Part shown: piece by piece, positions 7,171-15,800 of the stretch
Layout of the letters: the number at the start of each line of letters is the position of its first letter
Position numbering within the stretch: position 1 is the stretch's first letter
From: Pantoea sp. Ap-967
GTDB lineage: Bacteria; Pseudomonadota; Gammaproteobacteria; Pseudomonadales; Pseudomonadaceae
Direction of reading: 5' to 3'
NCBI RefSeq assembly: GCF_011752565.1
Contig: NZ_VWXK01000027.1
Coordinates: forward strand, 17,270 to 81,269
DNA length: 64,000 nucleotides
Notes under the pieces: generated by a model
Databases searched by the model: none
Seen by the model: the letters and a program-made list of their open reading frames with translations, nothing else
What the model was told of the DNA's origin: nothing
Made by a program: the position numbers and the translations under genes

Positions 7171-8076
7171 TCAATTACTGGACAAACGGTCCCCACGGGC
7201 AAAACGCCAGGTGCGGATGATCTCCAGCCGGTCGAACTCGGCCAGGTCGCCGGTGAACGGTGCGAACGGCGCCGCCAGGCGCACGATACGCTGGGCCGCC
7301 TGGTCCAGCACCGGCTGCCCGGAAGACTCCAGCACCAGCACTTCGTACAGCGAGCCATCGCGGTTGATCGACACCATCATCCGCAAGCTGCCGTAGATCT
7401 GCTGGCGACGCGCTTCGTCGGGGTAGTTGAGGTTACCCACCCGTTCTATCTTCTTGCGCCATTCTTCCTTGTACCAGGCGCCCTTGTCGCGCATGGTCGA
7501 GGCGGCGTTCAGGCGGTGGATGCGCGGGCGCTTGGCGTACATCTGCTGCTCGTTGGACAGCTCCGCCTCAAGGCTGGCGATCTGGCTCGACAGCTGCGAG
7601 CTGTCGAAATCCGGCGTGGCCGCGGCCGGCTTGGGCTGTGGCTTGCTTTCCTTGGGCTTGGGCTCGACCTTCTGCGCCTTGGCCGCCTGGGTGGCCACGG
7701 CGGACTTCTGCGGCACCGGTGGCGGCGCCACTTCAGGCTTGGCAGCCGGCGGCGGGGTCACCTTGTTGATCTTGCTGTCCTGGAACGGCGCCACCTCGGT
7801 GGTGGTGGGCACCGCTTTCTTTTCCAGGGTGCCGCTGCCTTGCTGGTTGTCCTGGGCCTGGTAGTCGGCCTTCTCGGGCGCTTTCTCGCTCTTGAAGGTG
7901 GCCAGGGTGATGTCCATGGTCTGGCGGATTTGCGCAGGCTTGACCACGCTGAAACCCACGCCGAGGATCAGCGCCAGGTGCACCAGGGCAGCCAGGAACA
8001 GGGTAAAGCCAAGCCTGTCCACCGGGCGAACGCGGGGTGGCAGCAGGTCGGCGGGGATGTCGGCAGGCAGCGTCAT
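7171..8076 (-). CDS. tonB: Energy transducer TonB family protein
   Basis: A 301-residue TonB-type protein that couples the inner-membrane proton gradient to outer-membrane transporters. Seen in the sequence: a short cytoplasmic start, one membrane segment (about residues 22-44, LGFTLFLAALVHLALILGVG, with the conserved early SxxH-like histidine), a long Pro/Lys/Ala-rich periplasmic linker (about 75-160), a short coiled region, and a C-terminal TonB domain with NLNYPDEARRQQIYGSLRMM and VLESSGQPVLDQAA. No exbB or exbD gene is adjacent, so it presumably uses ExbBD from elsewhere. The linker composition produces a long antisense open frame that is not a gene. Confidence 0.92.
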   Translation of the reverse strand: MTLPADIPADLLPPRVRPVDRLGFTLFLAALVHLALILGVGFSVVKPAQIRQTMDITLATFKSEKAPEKADYQAQDNQQGSGTLEKKAVPTTTEVAPFQDSKINKVTPPPAAKPEVAPPPVPQKSAVATQAAKAQKVEPKPKESKPQPKPAAATPDFDSSQLSSQIASLEAELSNEQQMYAKRPRIHRLNAASTMRDKGAWYKEEWRKKIERVGNLNYPDEARRQQIYGSLRMMVSINRDGSLYEVLVLESSGQPVLDQAAQRIVRLAAPFAPFTGDLAEFDRLEIIRTWRFARGDRLSSN

Positions 8077-8167
8077 CGGGTATCCAGCAACTGCGAAGCG
8101 GGGCAGTGGCTCAGTCGAAAAGGACCGGCATCATACCCCACTCCGTGCATTTGCTCTGTGTTGGCGG

Positions 8168-9121
8168 TCAGCGCGCCTTGAGCTGGCGATCAATGGCATC
8201 CATCAGCTTGCCACCGATATCGGTGTTGTAGGCCGCATCGATCTCGCGGATGCAGGTCGGGCTGGTGACGTTGATCTCGGTGAGGTAATCGCCGATCACG
8301 TCGAGGCCGACGAACAGCAGGCCCTTGGCCCGCAGGGTCGGGCCGACCTGGGCGGCGATCCAGCGGTCGCGCTCGGTCAGCGGGCGCGCTTCGCCACGCC
8401 CACCGGCAGCCAGGTTGCCGCGGGTTTCGCCGCTGGCCGGGATACGTGCCAGGCAGTAGTCCACCGGCTCGCCGTCGATCATCAGGATGCGCTTGTCGCC
8501 GTCCTTGATTGCCGGCAGGTAGGCCTGCGCCATGATCTGCTGGGCACCCAGCGCGGTCAGGGTTTCCAGGATCACCGACAGGTTGGGGTCGCCGGCCCGG
8601 TGGCGGAAGATCGAGGTGCCGCCCATGCCGTCCAGCGGCTTGAGAATCACGTCACCATGCAGGGCTGCGAATTGGCGGATGATGTCCGGGCGGCGGCTGA
8701 CCAGGGTTGGCGGCGTGCACTGCGGGAACAGCGTGGCGAACAGTTTTTCGTTGCAGTCGCGCAGGCTTTGCGGGCGGTTGACCACCAGCACGCCTTCGCC
8801 CTCGGCCTGCTCCAGCAGGTAGGTGCTGTAGACGAACTCCATGTCGAACGGTGGGTCCTTGCGCATCAGGATCACGTTCAGCTCGGCCAGCGGGGCGTCC
8901 TGTTCCTCGCCCAGCTCGAACCAGCGCGCCGGGTCGGCGAACACCTTCAGTGGGCGCATGCGCGCGCGGGCCTTGCCCTCGCCCTGGTAGAGGTCGTGCT
9001 GCTCCATGTAGAACAGCTCCCAGCCACGGGCCTGGGCCGCCAGCAGCATGGCCAGCGAACTGTCCTTCTTGTAGGAGATGGACGCGATGGGGTCCATGAC
9101 AATGCCGAGGCGAACGCTCAT
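8168..9121 (-). CDS. gshB: Glutathione synthetase
   Basis: GshB joins gamma-glutamylcysteine and glycine using ATP, the last step of glutathione synthesis. The 317-residue ATP-grasp protein starts MSVRLGIVMDPIASISYKKD and has the ATP-grasp segments VILKPLDGMGGTSIFR and KGLLFVGLDVIGDYLTEINV, with TCIREID near the end. The start at 9121 is fixed by this N-terminus; 49 further codons upstream overlap non-homologous leader. It is divergent from the pilG operon, with a BIME in the shared upstream region. No gshA is nearby. Confidence 0.96.
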   Translation of the reverse strand: MSVRLGIVMDPIASISYKKDSSLAMLLAAQARGWELFYMEQHDLYQGEGKARARMRPLKVFADPARWFELGEEQDAPLAELNVILMRKDPPFDMEFVYSTYLLEQAEGEGVLVVNRPQSLRDCNEKLFATLFPQCTPPTLVSRRPDIIRQFAALHGDVILKPLDGMGGTSIFRHRAGDPNLSVILETLTALGAQQIMAQAYLPAIKDGDKRILMIDGEPVDYCLARIPASGETRGNLAAGGRGEARPLTERDRWIAAQVGPTLRAKGLLFVGLDVIGDYLTEINVTSPTCIREIDAAYNTDIGGKLMDAIDRQLKAR

Positions 9122-9278
9122 GGGGTGGTTCCTCTGGCGGCCGGTGGCCGCGGTCGATCGAAAGAAAAGTGGCTCAGGGTGGCGCTGTGAGCGCCGCAGG
9201 TCAAGGGGCGCGGCAGATGGAACGGGCACCCGGAGTGTGCTAAAAATGCCAGTCACAGTGCTGTACAACAGGCCTTTG

Positions 9279-9384
9279 GGGCTGCTGCGCAGCCCTTTCG
9301 CGACACAAGGCCGCTCCCACAGGGTTCGGCGTGATTCTTGTGGGAGCGGCCTTGTGTCGCGAAAGGGGCGCGAAGCGGCCTCGG
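9279..9384. repeat. BIME between gshB and pilG (GGCCTTGTG type)
   Basis: Two inverted REPs: CGACACAAGGCCGCTCCCAC on the left and TGTGGGAGCGGCCTTGTGTC on the right, with flanking GCAGCCCTTTCG / CGAAAGGGGCGC. It lies in the divergent promoter region of gshB and pilG. Confidence 0.8.
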
Positions 9385-9419
9385 GCTTTCAGCATCAAAC
9401 AGCGACGGTAGCGCAAAAC

Positions 9420-9821
9420 ATGGAACAACCCCTGAAGGTGATGGTGATCGACGACTCCCGCACGATCCGCCGCACCGCGCAGATGTTGCTCGGCGAGGCC
9501 GGTTGCGAGGTGGTCACCGCCAGCGATGGCTTCGATGCCCTGGCCAAGATCGTCGACCAACAGCCTCAGATCATCTTCGTCGATGTGCTGATGCCCCGCC
9601 TGGACGGCTACCAGACCTGCGCCGTGATCAAGCACAACAGCGCCTACAAGGACATCCCGGTGATCCTGCTGTCGTCGCGCGATGGCCTGTTCGACAAGGC
9701 CCGTGGCCGGGTGGTCGGTTCCGACCAGTTCCTGACCAAACCCTTTAGCAAGGAAGAACTGCTCGACGCGATCAGGGCCCACGTGCCTGGTTTCGTCGCG
9801 CTCGAACAACCCGCAACCTGA
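9420..9821 (+). CDS. pilG: Response regulator PilG
   Basis: A 133-residue single-domain CheY-like receiver, the first gene of the Pil-Chp chemosensory operon. Receiver residues are visible: the acidic pair in VMVIDDSRT (about residues 10-11), the phosphoacceptor Asp in IIFVDVLMPRLDGY (about 58), and the Lys in FLTKPFSKEELL (about 108). In P. aeruginosa PilG is phosphorylated by ChpA and promotes pilus extension and cAMP synthesis. The start MEQPLKVMVIDD at 9420 agrees with homologues; the frame is open far upstream, through the BIME, but that part is not protein-like. Confidence 0.94.
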   Translation: MEQPLKVMVIDDSRTIRRTAQMLLGEAGCEVVTASDGFDALAKIVDQQPQIIFVDVLMPRLDGYQTCAVIKHNSAYKDIPVILLSSRDGLFDKARGRVVGSDQFLTKPFSKEELLDAIRAHVPGFVALEQPAT

Positions 9822-9868
9822 CCGCGCCCCGCCCGGCGCGGCCTTCAATGTCCTGATGGGGAACCAGC

Positions 9869-10234
9869 ATGGCCCGCGTTCTGATTGTCGACGACTCGCC
9901 GACAGAGATGTACAGATTGACTGAATGGCTGGAAAAGCACGGCCACCAGGTGCTCAAGGCCGACAACGGTGCCGACGGCGTGGCCCTGGCCCTGCAGGAA
10001 AAGCCCGATGCGGTGCTGATGGACATCGTCATGCCCGGCATGAATGGCTTCCAGGCCACCCGCCAGCTGAGCAAGAACCCGGAAACCGCCGGCATTCCGG
10101 TGGTGGTGGTGACCACCAAGGACCAGGAAACCGACCGCATCTGGGCCCAGCGCCAGGGTGCCCGTGATTTCCTCACCAAGCCGGTGGAAGAGGACGCCCT
10201 GATCGCCAAGCTCAAAGAAGTGCTGGGCGCTTGA
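9869..10234 (+). CDS. pilH: Response regulator PilH
   Basis: A 121-residue CheY-like receiver, MARVLIVDDSPTEMYRLTEW, with phosphoacceptor Asp in AVLMDIVMPGMNGF (about residue 52) and the conserved Lys in DFLTKPVEEDALI (about 104). In P. aeruginosa PilH opposes PilG or acts as a phosphate sink in the Pil-Chp pathway. It follows pilG by 47 bases, and its stop overlaps the TTG start of pilI. Confidence 0.94.
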   Translation: MARVLIVDDSPTEMYRLTEWLEKHGHQVLKADNGADGVALALQEKPDAVLMDIVMPGMNGFQATRQLSKNPETAGIPVVVVTTKDQETDRIWAQRQGARDFLTKPVEEDALIAKLKEVLGA

Positions 10235-10785
10235 CCACCCGCCCGCAAGGCGCGTCGCTGACCGCCTTCGAACTGTTGCTGGACATCGACCGGCGCTGCC
10301 GTCTGCTGGTGGCCGACCAGCCACCGCAGGACACCCGCCTGCAGCACTGGAGCGGCATCGGCTTTCGCATCGCCGGGCAGTGGTTCGTCGCGCCCATGGG
10401 TGAGGTGGCCGAAGTGCTGCGCGAGCCGCGCAGCAGCCGGGTGCCTGGGGTACAGCCCTGGGTGTGCGGGGTGGCCAACCTGCGTGGGCGGCTGCTGCCG
10501 GTGATGGACCTGAGCAGCTTCTTCGGCCTGGGCCCGGCCGCACCCGGCAAGCAGCGGCGGGTGTTGGTGCTGGACCATGAAGACCTGTTCGTTGGCCTGT
10601 TGGTCGACGAAGTGCTGGGCCTGCAGCATTTCGCCCTGAGCAGCCTGCAACTGTCGCCGCCGCAGCCTTTGCTGCGTGCCGCCGCCCGCTTCGTTCAGGG
10701 GCATTTCGCGCGTGAACGCACCTGGGCGATCTTCAGCCCCTTCGCCCTGGCCCAGGCGCCGGGCTTTCTTGACGTGGCGCTATAG
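10231..10785 (+). CDS. pilI: CheW-like adaptor PilI
   Basis: A 184-residue CheW-domain protein linking the receptor PilJ to the kinase ChpA. The segments WSGIGFRIAGQWFVAPMGEV, LPVMDLSSFFGL and LGLQHFALSSLQL are typical of PilI. The most likely start is TTG at 10231, overlapping the pilH stop (TTGA). No good ATG exists before the conserved domain: the first in-frame ATG is at 10396, inside it. The gene is 11 bases upstream of pilJ. Confidence 0.88.
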   Translation: MTTRPQGASLTAFELLLDIDRRCRLLVADQPPQDTRLQHWSGIGFRIAGQWFVAPMGEVAEVLREPRSSRVPGVQPWVCGVANLRGRLLPVMDLSSFFGLGPAAPGKQRRVLVLDHEDLFVGLLVDEVLGLQHFALSSLQLSPPQPLLRAAARFVQGHFARERTWAIFSPFALAQAPGFLDVAL

Positions 10786-10796
10786 GACTTTCGAAC

Positions 10797-12857
10797 GTGA
10801 ACAAGCCGGCCACCCCCGTCGCCCCCGCCAGCATGACCCCCCGCACGCGCAGCATCGTGCAGATCACCGTGCTGTTCGTGATCCTGATCCTGTCGATCAT
10901 CCTGCTGTTTGCCAACTTCGCCTACCTCAATACCCAGGCCAACCACGACAAGCAGTACATCGGCCACGCCGGCGAGTTGCGCGTGCTGTCCCAGCGCATC
11001 GCCAAGAACGCTACCGAGGCCGCAGCCGGCAAGGCCCTGGCCTTCAAGCTGCTGTCCGATGCGCGCAACGACTTCGAGCGCCGCTGGAGCTACCTGCGCG
11101 AAGGCGACAAGTCCACCGGCCTGCCCCCGGCCCCGGTGGCGGTGCGCGATGAAATGGAAACCGTGCGCCAGGACTGGGAAAACCTGCGCAAGAACACCGA
11201 CACTATCCTCGCCAGCGAACAGACCGTGTTGTCGTTGCACCAGGTGGCGGCGACCCTGGCCGAAACCGTGCCGCAGTTGCAGGTCGAGTACGAAAAAGTG
11301 GTGGAGATCCTGCTGCAGAGCGGCGCCCCGGCCAACCAGGTGGTGGTGGCCCAGCGCCAGTTGCTGCTTGCCGAGCGTATTCTCGGTTCGGTCAACACCG
11401 TGCTGGCCGGCGACGACAGCGCCGCCCAGGCCGCCGACAGCTTTGGCCGCGACGCCAGCCGCTTCGGCCAGGTGCTCGAAGGCATGCTCGGCGGCAACCC
11501 GGCCATCCAGGTAACCCGTGTCGAGGACGCCGATGCCCGCGCGCGCCTGGCCGAGATTGCCGAGCTGTTCCAGTTCGTGGCGGGCTCGGTGGATGAAATC
11601 CTCGAAACCTCGCCCGAGCTGTACCGCGTGCGCGAGGCGGCCAGCAACATCTTCAGCCTGTCGCAAACCCTGCTCGACGAGGCCTCGCACCTGGCCAACG
11701 GCTTCGAGAACCTGGCCGGCGGGCGTACCCTCGACACCGTGGGGGGTTACGTTCTGGGCCTGCTGGCGCTGGCCTCGATCATCCTCATTGGCCTGGTGAT
11801 GGTGCGCACCACCCACCGCCAGTTGCATGAAACCGCCGAGAAGAACGAGCGCAACCAGCAGGCGATCATGCGCCTGCTCGATGAAATCGAAGAGCTGGCC
11901 GATGGCGACCTGACCGTGACCGTGTCGGTCACCGAGGACTTTACCGGCGCCATCGCCGATTCGATCAACTACTCCGTCGACCAGCTGCGCGACCTGGTGG
12001 CCACCATCAACCACAGCGCCGAGCAGGTGGCAGCCGCGGTGCAGGACACGCAGAACACCGCCCGCCAGCTGGCCAAGGCCTCGGAGCATCAGGCCGAGCA
12101 GATCAGCGAGGCGTCCGAGGCGGTGGGCGACATGGTCGAGTCGATCGACCGGGTGTCGGCCCATGCCTACGAGTCGGCCAAGGTCGCCGAGCGCTCGGTG
12201 GCCATTGCCAACAAGGGCAACGAGGTGGTGCACAACACCATCAACGGCATGGACAACATCCGCGAGCAGATTCAGGACACCGCCAAGCGGATCAAGCGCC
12301 TGGGTGAGTCTTCCCAGGAAATTGGCGATATCGTCAGCCTGATCGACGACATTGCCGACCAAACCAACATTCTTGCCCTGAACGCGGCGATTCAGGCCTC
12401 GTTGGCCGGTGAGGCCGGGCGCGGCTTTGCCGTGGTGGCCGACGAAGTGCAACGCCTGGCCGAGCGCTCGTCTTCGGCCACCCGGCAGATCGAGGCGCTG
12501 GTGCGCACCATTCAGGCCGACACCAACGAGGCGGTGATCTCCATGGAGCAGACCACCGCCGAAGTGGTACGCGGCGCCCGCCTGGCCCAGGATGCCGGCG
12601 TTGCATTGGCCGAGATCGAGGGTGTGTCGCAGAACCTGGCCGAGCTGATCCACAGCATCTCCGATGCGGCCCAGTTGCAGACCTCCTCGGCCGGGCAGAT
12701 TTCCCACACCATGGCGGTGATCCAGCAGATCACCGCGCAAACCTCCGCAGGCTCCGGCGCCACCGCCGACAGCATCCGCCACCTGGCGCGCATGGCCAGC
12801 GAGATGCGCCGGTCGGTGTCCGGTTTTACCCTGCCGGCACCTGCCGAGCGCAGTTGA
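10797..12857 (+). CDS. pilJ: Methyl-accepting chemotaxis protein PilJ
   Basis: The receptor of the Pil-Chp system, 686 residues. Membrane segment 1 lies at about residues 18-42 (FVILILSIILLFANFAYL), followed by a helical periplasmic PilJ-type sensing region (about 43-310), membrane segment 2 (about 314-337), HAMP, and a cytoplasmic signalling coiled coil whose hairpin tip includes NILALNAAIQASLAGEAGRG (about 523-542). A GTG at 10797 is called as the start; an ATG 12 codons later (MTPRTRSIVQ) is the alternative. No pilK methyltransferase or chpB methylesterase follows, so adaptation by methylation would need enzymes from elsewhere or may not occur. Confidence 0.93.
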   Translation: MNKPATPVAPASMTPRTRSIVQITVLFVILILSIILLFANFAYLNTQANHDKQYIGHAGELRVLSQRIAKNATEAAAGKALAFKLLSDARNDFERRWSYLREGDKSTGLPPAPVAVRDEMETVRQDWENLRKNTDTILASEQTVLSLHQVAATLAETVPQLQVEYEKVVEILLQSGAPANQVVVAQRQLLLAERILGSVNTVLAGDDSAAQAADSFGRDASRFGQVLEGMLGGNPAIQVTRVEDADARARLAEIAELFQFVAGSVDEILETSPELYRVREAASNIFSLSQTLLDEASHLANGFENLAGGRTLDTVGGYVLGLLALASIILIGLVMVRTTHRQLHETAEKNERNQQAIMRLLDEIEELADGDLTVTVSVTEDFTGAIADSINYSVDQLRDLVATINHSAEQVAAAVQDTQNTARQLAKASEHQAEQISEASEAVGDMVESIDRVSAHAYESAKVAERSVAIANKGNEVVHNTINGMDNIREQIQDTAKRIKRLGESSQEIGDIVSLIDDIADQTNILALNAAIQASLAGEAGRGFAVVADEVQRLAERSSSATRQIEALVRTIQADTNEAVISMEQTTAEVVRGARLAQDAGVALAEIEGVSQNLAELIHSISDAAQLQTSSAGQISHTMAVIQQITAQTSAGSGATADSIRHLARMASEMRRSVSGFTLPAPAERS

Positions 12858-12866
12858 GGAGCGCCC

Positions 12867-15800
12867 ATGGCCGCTGCCGTCACCCCCGAGCGCCACGACA
12901 CCGTGGCCCTGGCCTGGACCCGGGCCGCCATCCTCGATTGCCTGGGCCAGGCGCGCCAGGCCCTGGAGCGCTTTGCCGGGGAAACCGGCGACCCGTCGAT
13001 CCTGGCCTTCGTGGTGGACAACCTGCACCAGGTGCATGGCTGCCTGCGCATGCTCGAACTCAGCGGCGCCACGCGCCTGGCCGAGGAACTGGAGCTGCTG
13101 GCCAGGGCCTTGGCCGACGGCCAGGTCAGCCCGCGAGGCGACTGCCTGGGCCCGTTGTTCCGCGGCCTTGAGCAGCTGCCGTCGTACCTGGAGCGGCTGC
13201 GTGGTGCGCGCCATGACCTGCCGCTGGTGATGCTGCCGCTGCTCAACCAGCTGCGCGCCTGCCGCGGTGTCGAGCCCCTGGCCCAGGCCAGCCTGATCAG
13301 CGGCGCCGCCCAGCGCTTTGCCGGTGACGACGACCTGGCCAACCTCGACCTGTCGCTGGGCAACTGGCGCGAGCAGCTGCAGGCAGGCCCCGGCCGCGAC
13401 GCCCTGCGCTCGGTAATCACCGCCCTGTGCGATGACCTGGTGCGCATCAAGGAGCGCCTGGACCAGTTCGTGCGCGGCGACCGCCAGCACAACGAAGAAC
13501 TGGATGCGCTGCTGGCGCCCTTGCGCCATGTGGCCGACACCCTGGCCGTGCTGGGCTTCCAGCAGCCACGGCGGGTCATCATCGACCAGGTACTGGCCTT
13601 GCAGGCGCTGGCCCAGGGCGAACGGGCGGTGGATGACGCGGTGCTGATGGATGTGGCCGGTGCCTTGCTGTACGTCGAGGCCACGCTCAACGGCATGGTG
13701 CTGCCGCTGGAGGAGGGCGGCGCCGGCAGCCTGCCGGGTTCGGACCTGGCGGAGATTCGCCAGCTGGTGCTCAACGAGTCGCTGAATGTGTTGCAACAGG
13801 CCAAGGACCTGATCGGCGATTGCCTGGAGTCCGGCTGGCCACGCCAGCGCCTGCAACCCTTGCCGGGCTTGCTGCAGCAGGTGCGTGGGGCGCTGGCGAT
13901 GCTGATGCTGCCGGCAGCTGCCGAAGTGTTCGGCGGCTGCGCAGGTTATGTGCTGGGCTGGCTGCAGCACCTGGACGTGGAGCCACCCGCGCAGGACCTG
14001 ACCCACCTGGCCGAAGCCTTGAGCGCCGCCGAGTGCTACCTGCAATGGCGCGTCGCCGACCCACTGGCCGACGCCCAGCCCTTTCTCGACATGGCCCGTG
14101 CCAGCCTGACCGCACTGGGCGTGGCCTGTACCCACGCCGGCCCGCAGGGTGGTTGCGAGCCTGGCAGCGACGGCATCGACGATGAGCTGCGCGAGGTGTT
14201 TCTCGAAGAAGCCGGCGAGTTGCTGCCGGAGATCGAACGGCACTGGCTGCGCTGGCGCGCCGACAATCGCCTGAATGATGCCCTGGTGCACGTGCGCCGC
14301 GACCTGCACACGCTCAAGGGCAGCGGGCGCATGGTGCATGCCGAAGCGGTGGCGGAACTGGCCTGGGGCGGTGAGCACCTGCTCAACCGTGTGCTCGAAG
14401 GGCGCATTGCCCTGAGCCCGGAAGGCGTGGTGGCGCTGCAGCGGGTGTTCGTCCACCTGCCGGACCTGCTCGCCGACTTCGCAGCCGGCCAGCTGCCGCA
14501 GCTCAGTGAAATCGAACAGCTGGCGGCGCACCTGCATGCCCTGGCCGAAAATGACAGCCCGGCGCCAGCCGAGATCGATGGCCTCGACCCACAGCTGCTG
14601 GATATCTTCCGCAATGAAGCACAGGGCCACCTGGCCAGCCTGGCGACGTTCCTGCAGGCCGCAGGCGGCCAGGATTGCGAGGTCAACGATGCCCTGCAGC
14701 GCGCCCTGCACACCCTCAAGGGCAGCGCGGCCATGGCCGGGGTCATGCCCATCGCCGAGCTGGCCACCGCTTTCGACCGCCTGGTGCGCGAGTACCGCAG
14801 CCACCAGCTGCCCTTGCAAGCGCCGGAGCTGCAGTGGCTGCAGGCGGCCCACGGCCTGTTCCGCCAGGGCCTGGCGCAGCTGGGCAGCTCGCCCTTGGCG
14901 GCGATTCCTGGCGCGGTGCAGTTGATCGAGCTGGTTGGCGAGGCCGTGGACCTGCGCCTGGCCAGCCTGCACGCCGAACCCCATGCCGGGCGCCGCGGCA
15001 AGCGCGACCCGCAGTTGATCGCAAGCTTCCTGGCCCAGGCCATGGACATCCTGCTCGATGCCGAGTCGCTGCTGTCTCGCTGGCAACAGCAACCGGCCCA
15101 GCGCGAGCCGCTGGACACCCTGCTCGACGCGCTGACCAGCCTCGGCCATGCCGCGCACCTGGCCGACCTGTGGCAAATGGATGCCGTGTGCGAGGCGCTG
15201 CTCGACCTCTGCGGCGCAGTGGAAGAAGGCAGCCTGGGCGCCAGTGCGCGCTTTTTCACCGCCGTCCAGCAAACCCTGGATGCGTTGTTGGACATGCTCG
15301 ACGAAGTGGCCGCCGGGCAGGAAATCACCCCGCGCCCAGACTGCGTGGACGCCCTGCGCCACCTGCTCGACGGCGCCCTGGCGCCGGATGCCACAGGGTT
15401 GGTGAGCCGTGATGCGGTCACCCCGCTGGATGGGCTGCCTGAGCCGGCCGAAGAGGCCGAAAGCCCCGGGGACAAGGAACTGCTGGAAGTCTTCCTCGAA
15501 GAAAGCTCGGACATCGTCGAAAGCGCCGCCGCCGCCCTGGCGCGCTGGCAGGCCGACCCGCGCAGCAGCGTCGAGGTGGAGAACCTGCTGCGCGACCTGC
15601 ACACCCTCAAGGGCGGCGCGCGCATGGTCGAAATCGCCGCCATCGGCGACCTGGCCCACGAGCTGGAATTCCTTTACGAACTGCTCGCCGCCGGCCGCCT
15701 GCCGCCGAGCGCTGCGCTATTCGCCCTGCTGCAGAACTGCCACGACCGGCTGGCGCACATGCTCGACGCGGTGCGCCTGGGCCAGCCGCTGCACGCGGCC

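Noticed and set aside
10695..15659. Very long open frame (1654 codons) on the minus strand
   Set aside because: It lies antisense to pilJ and chpA, whose products have clear domains. The frame is kept open by GC-rich codon bias and has no recognisable motifs.
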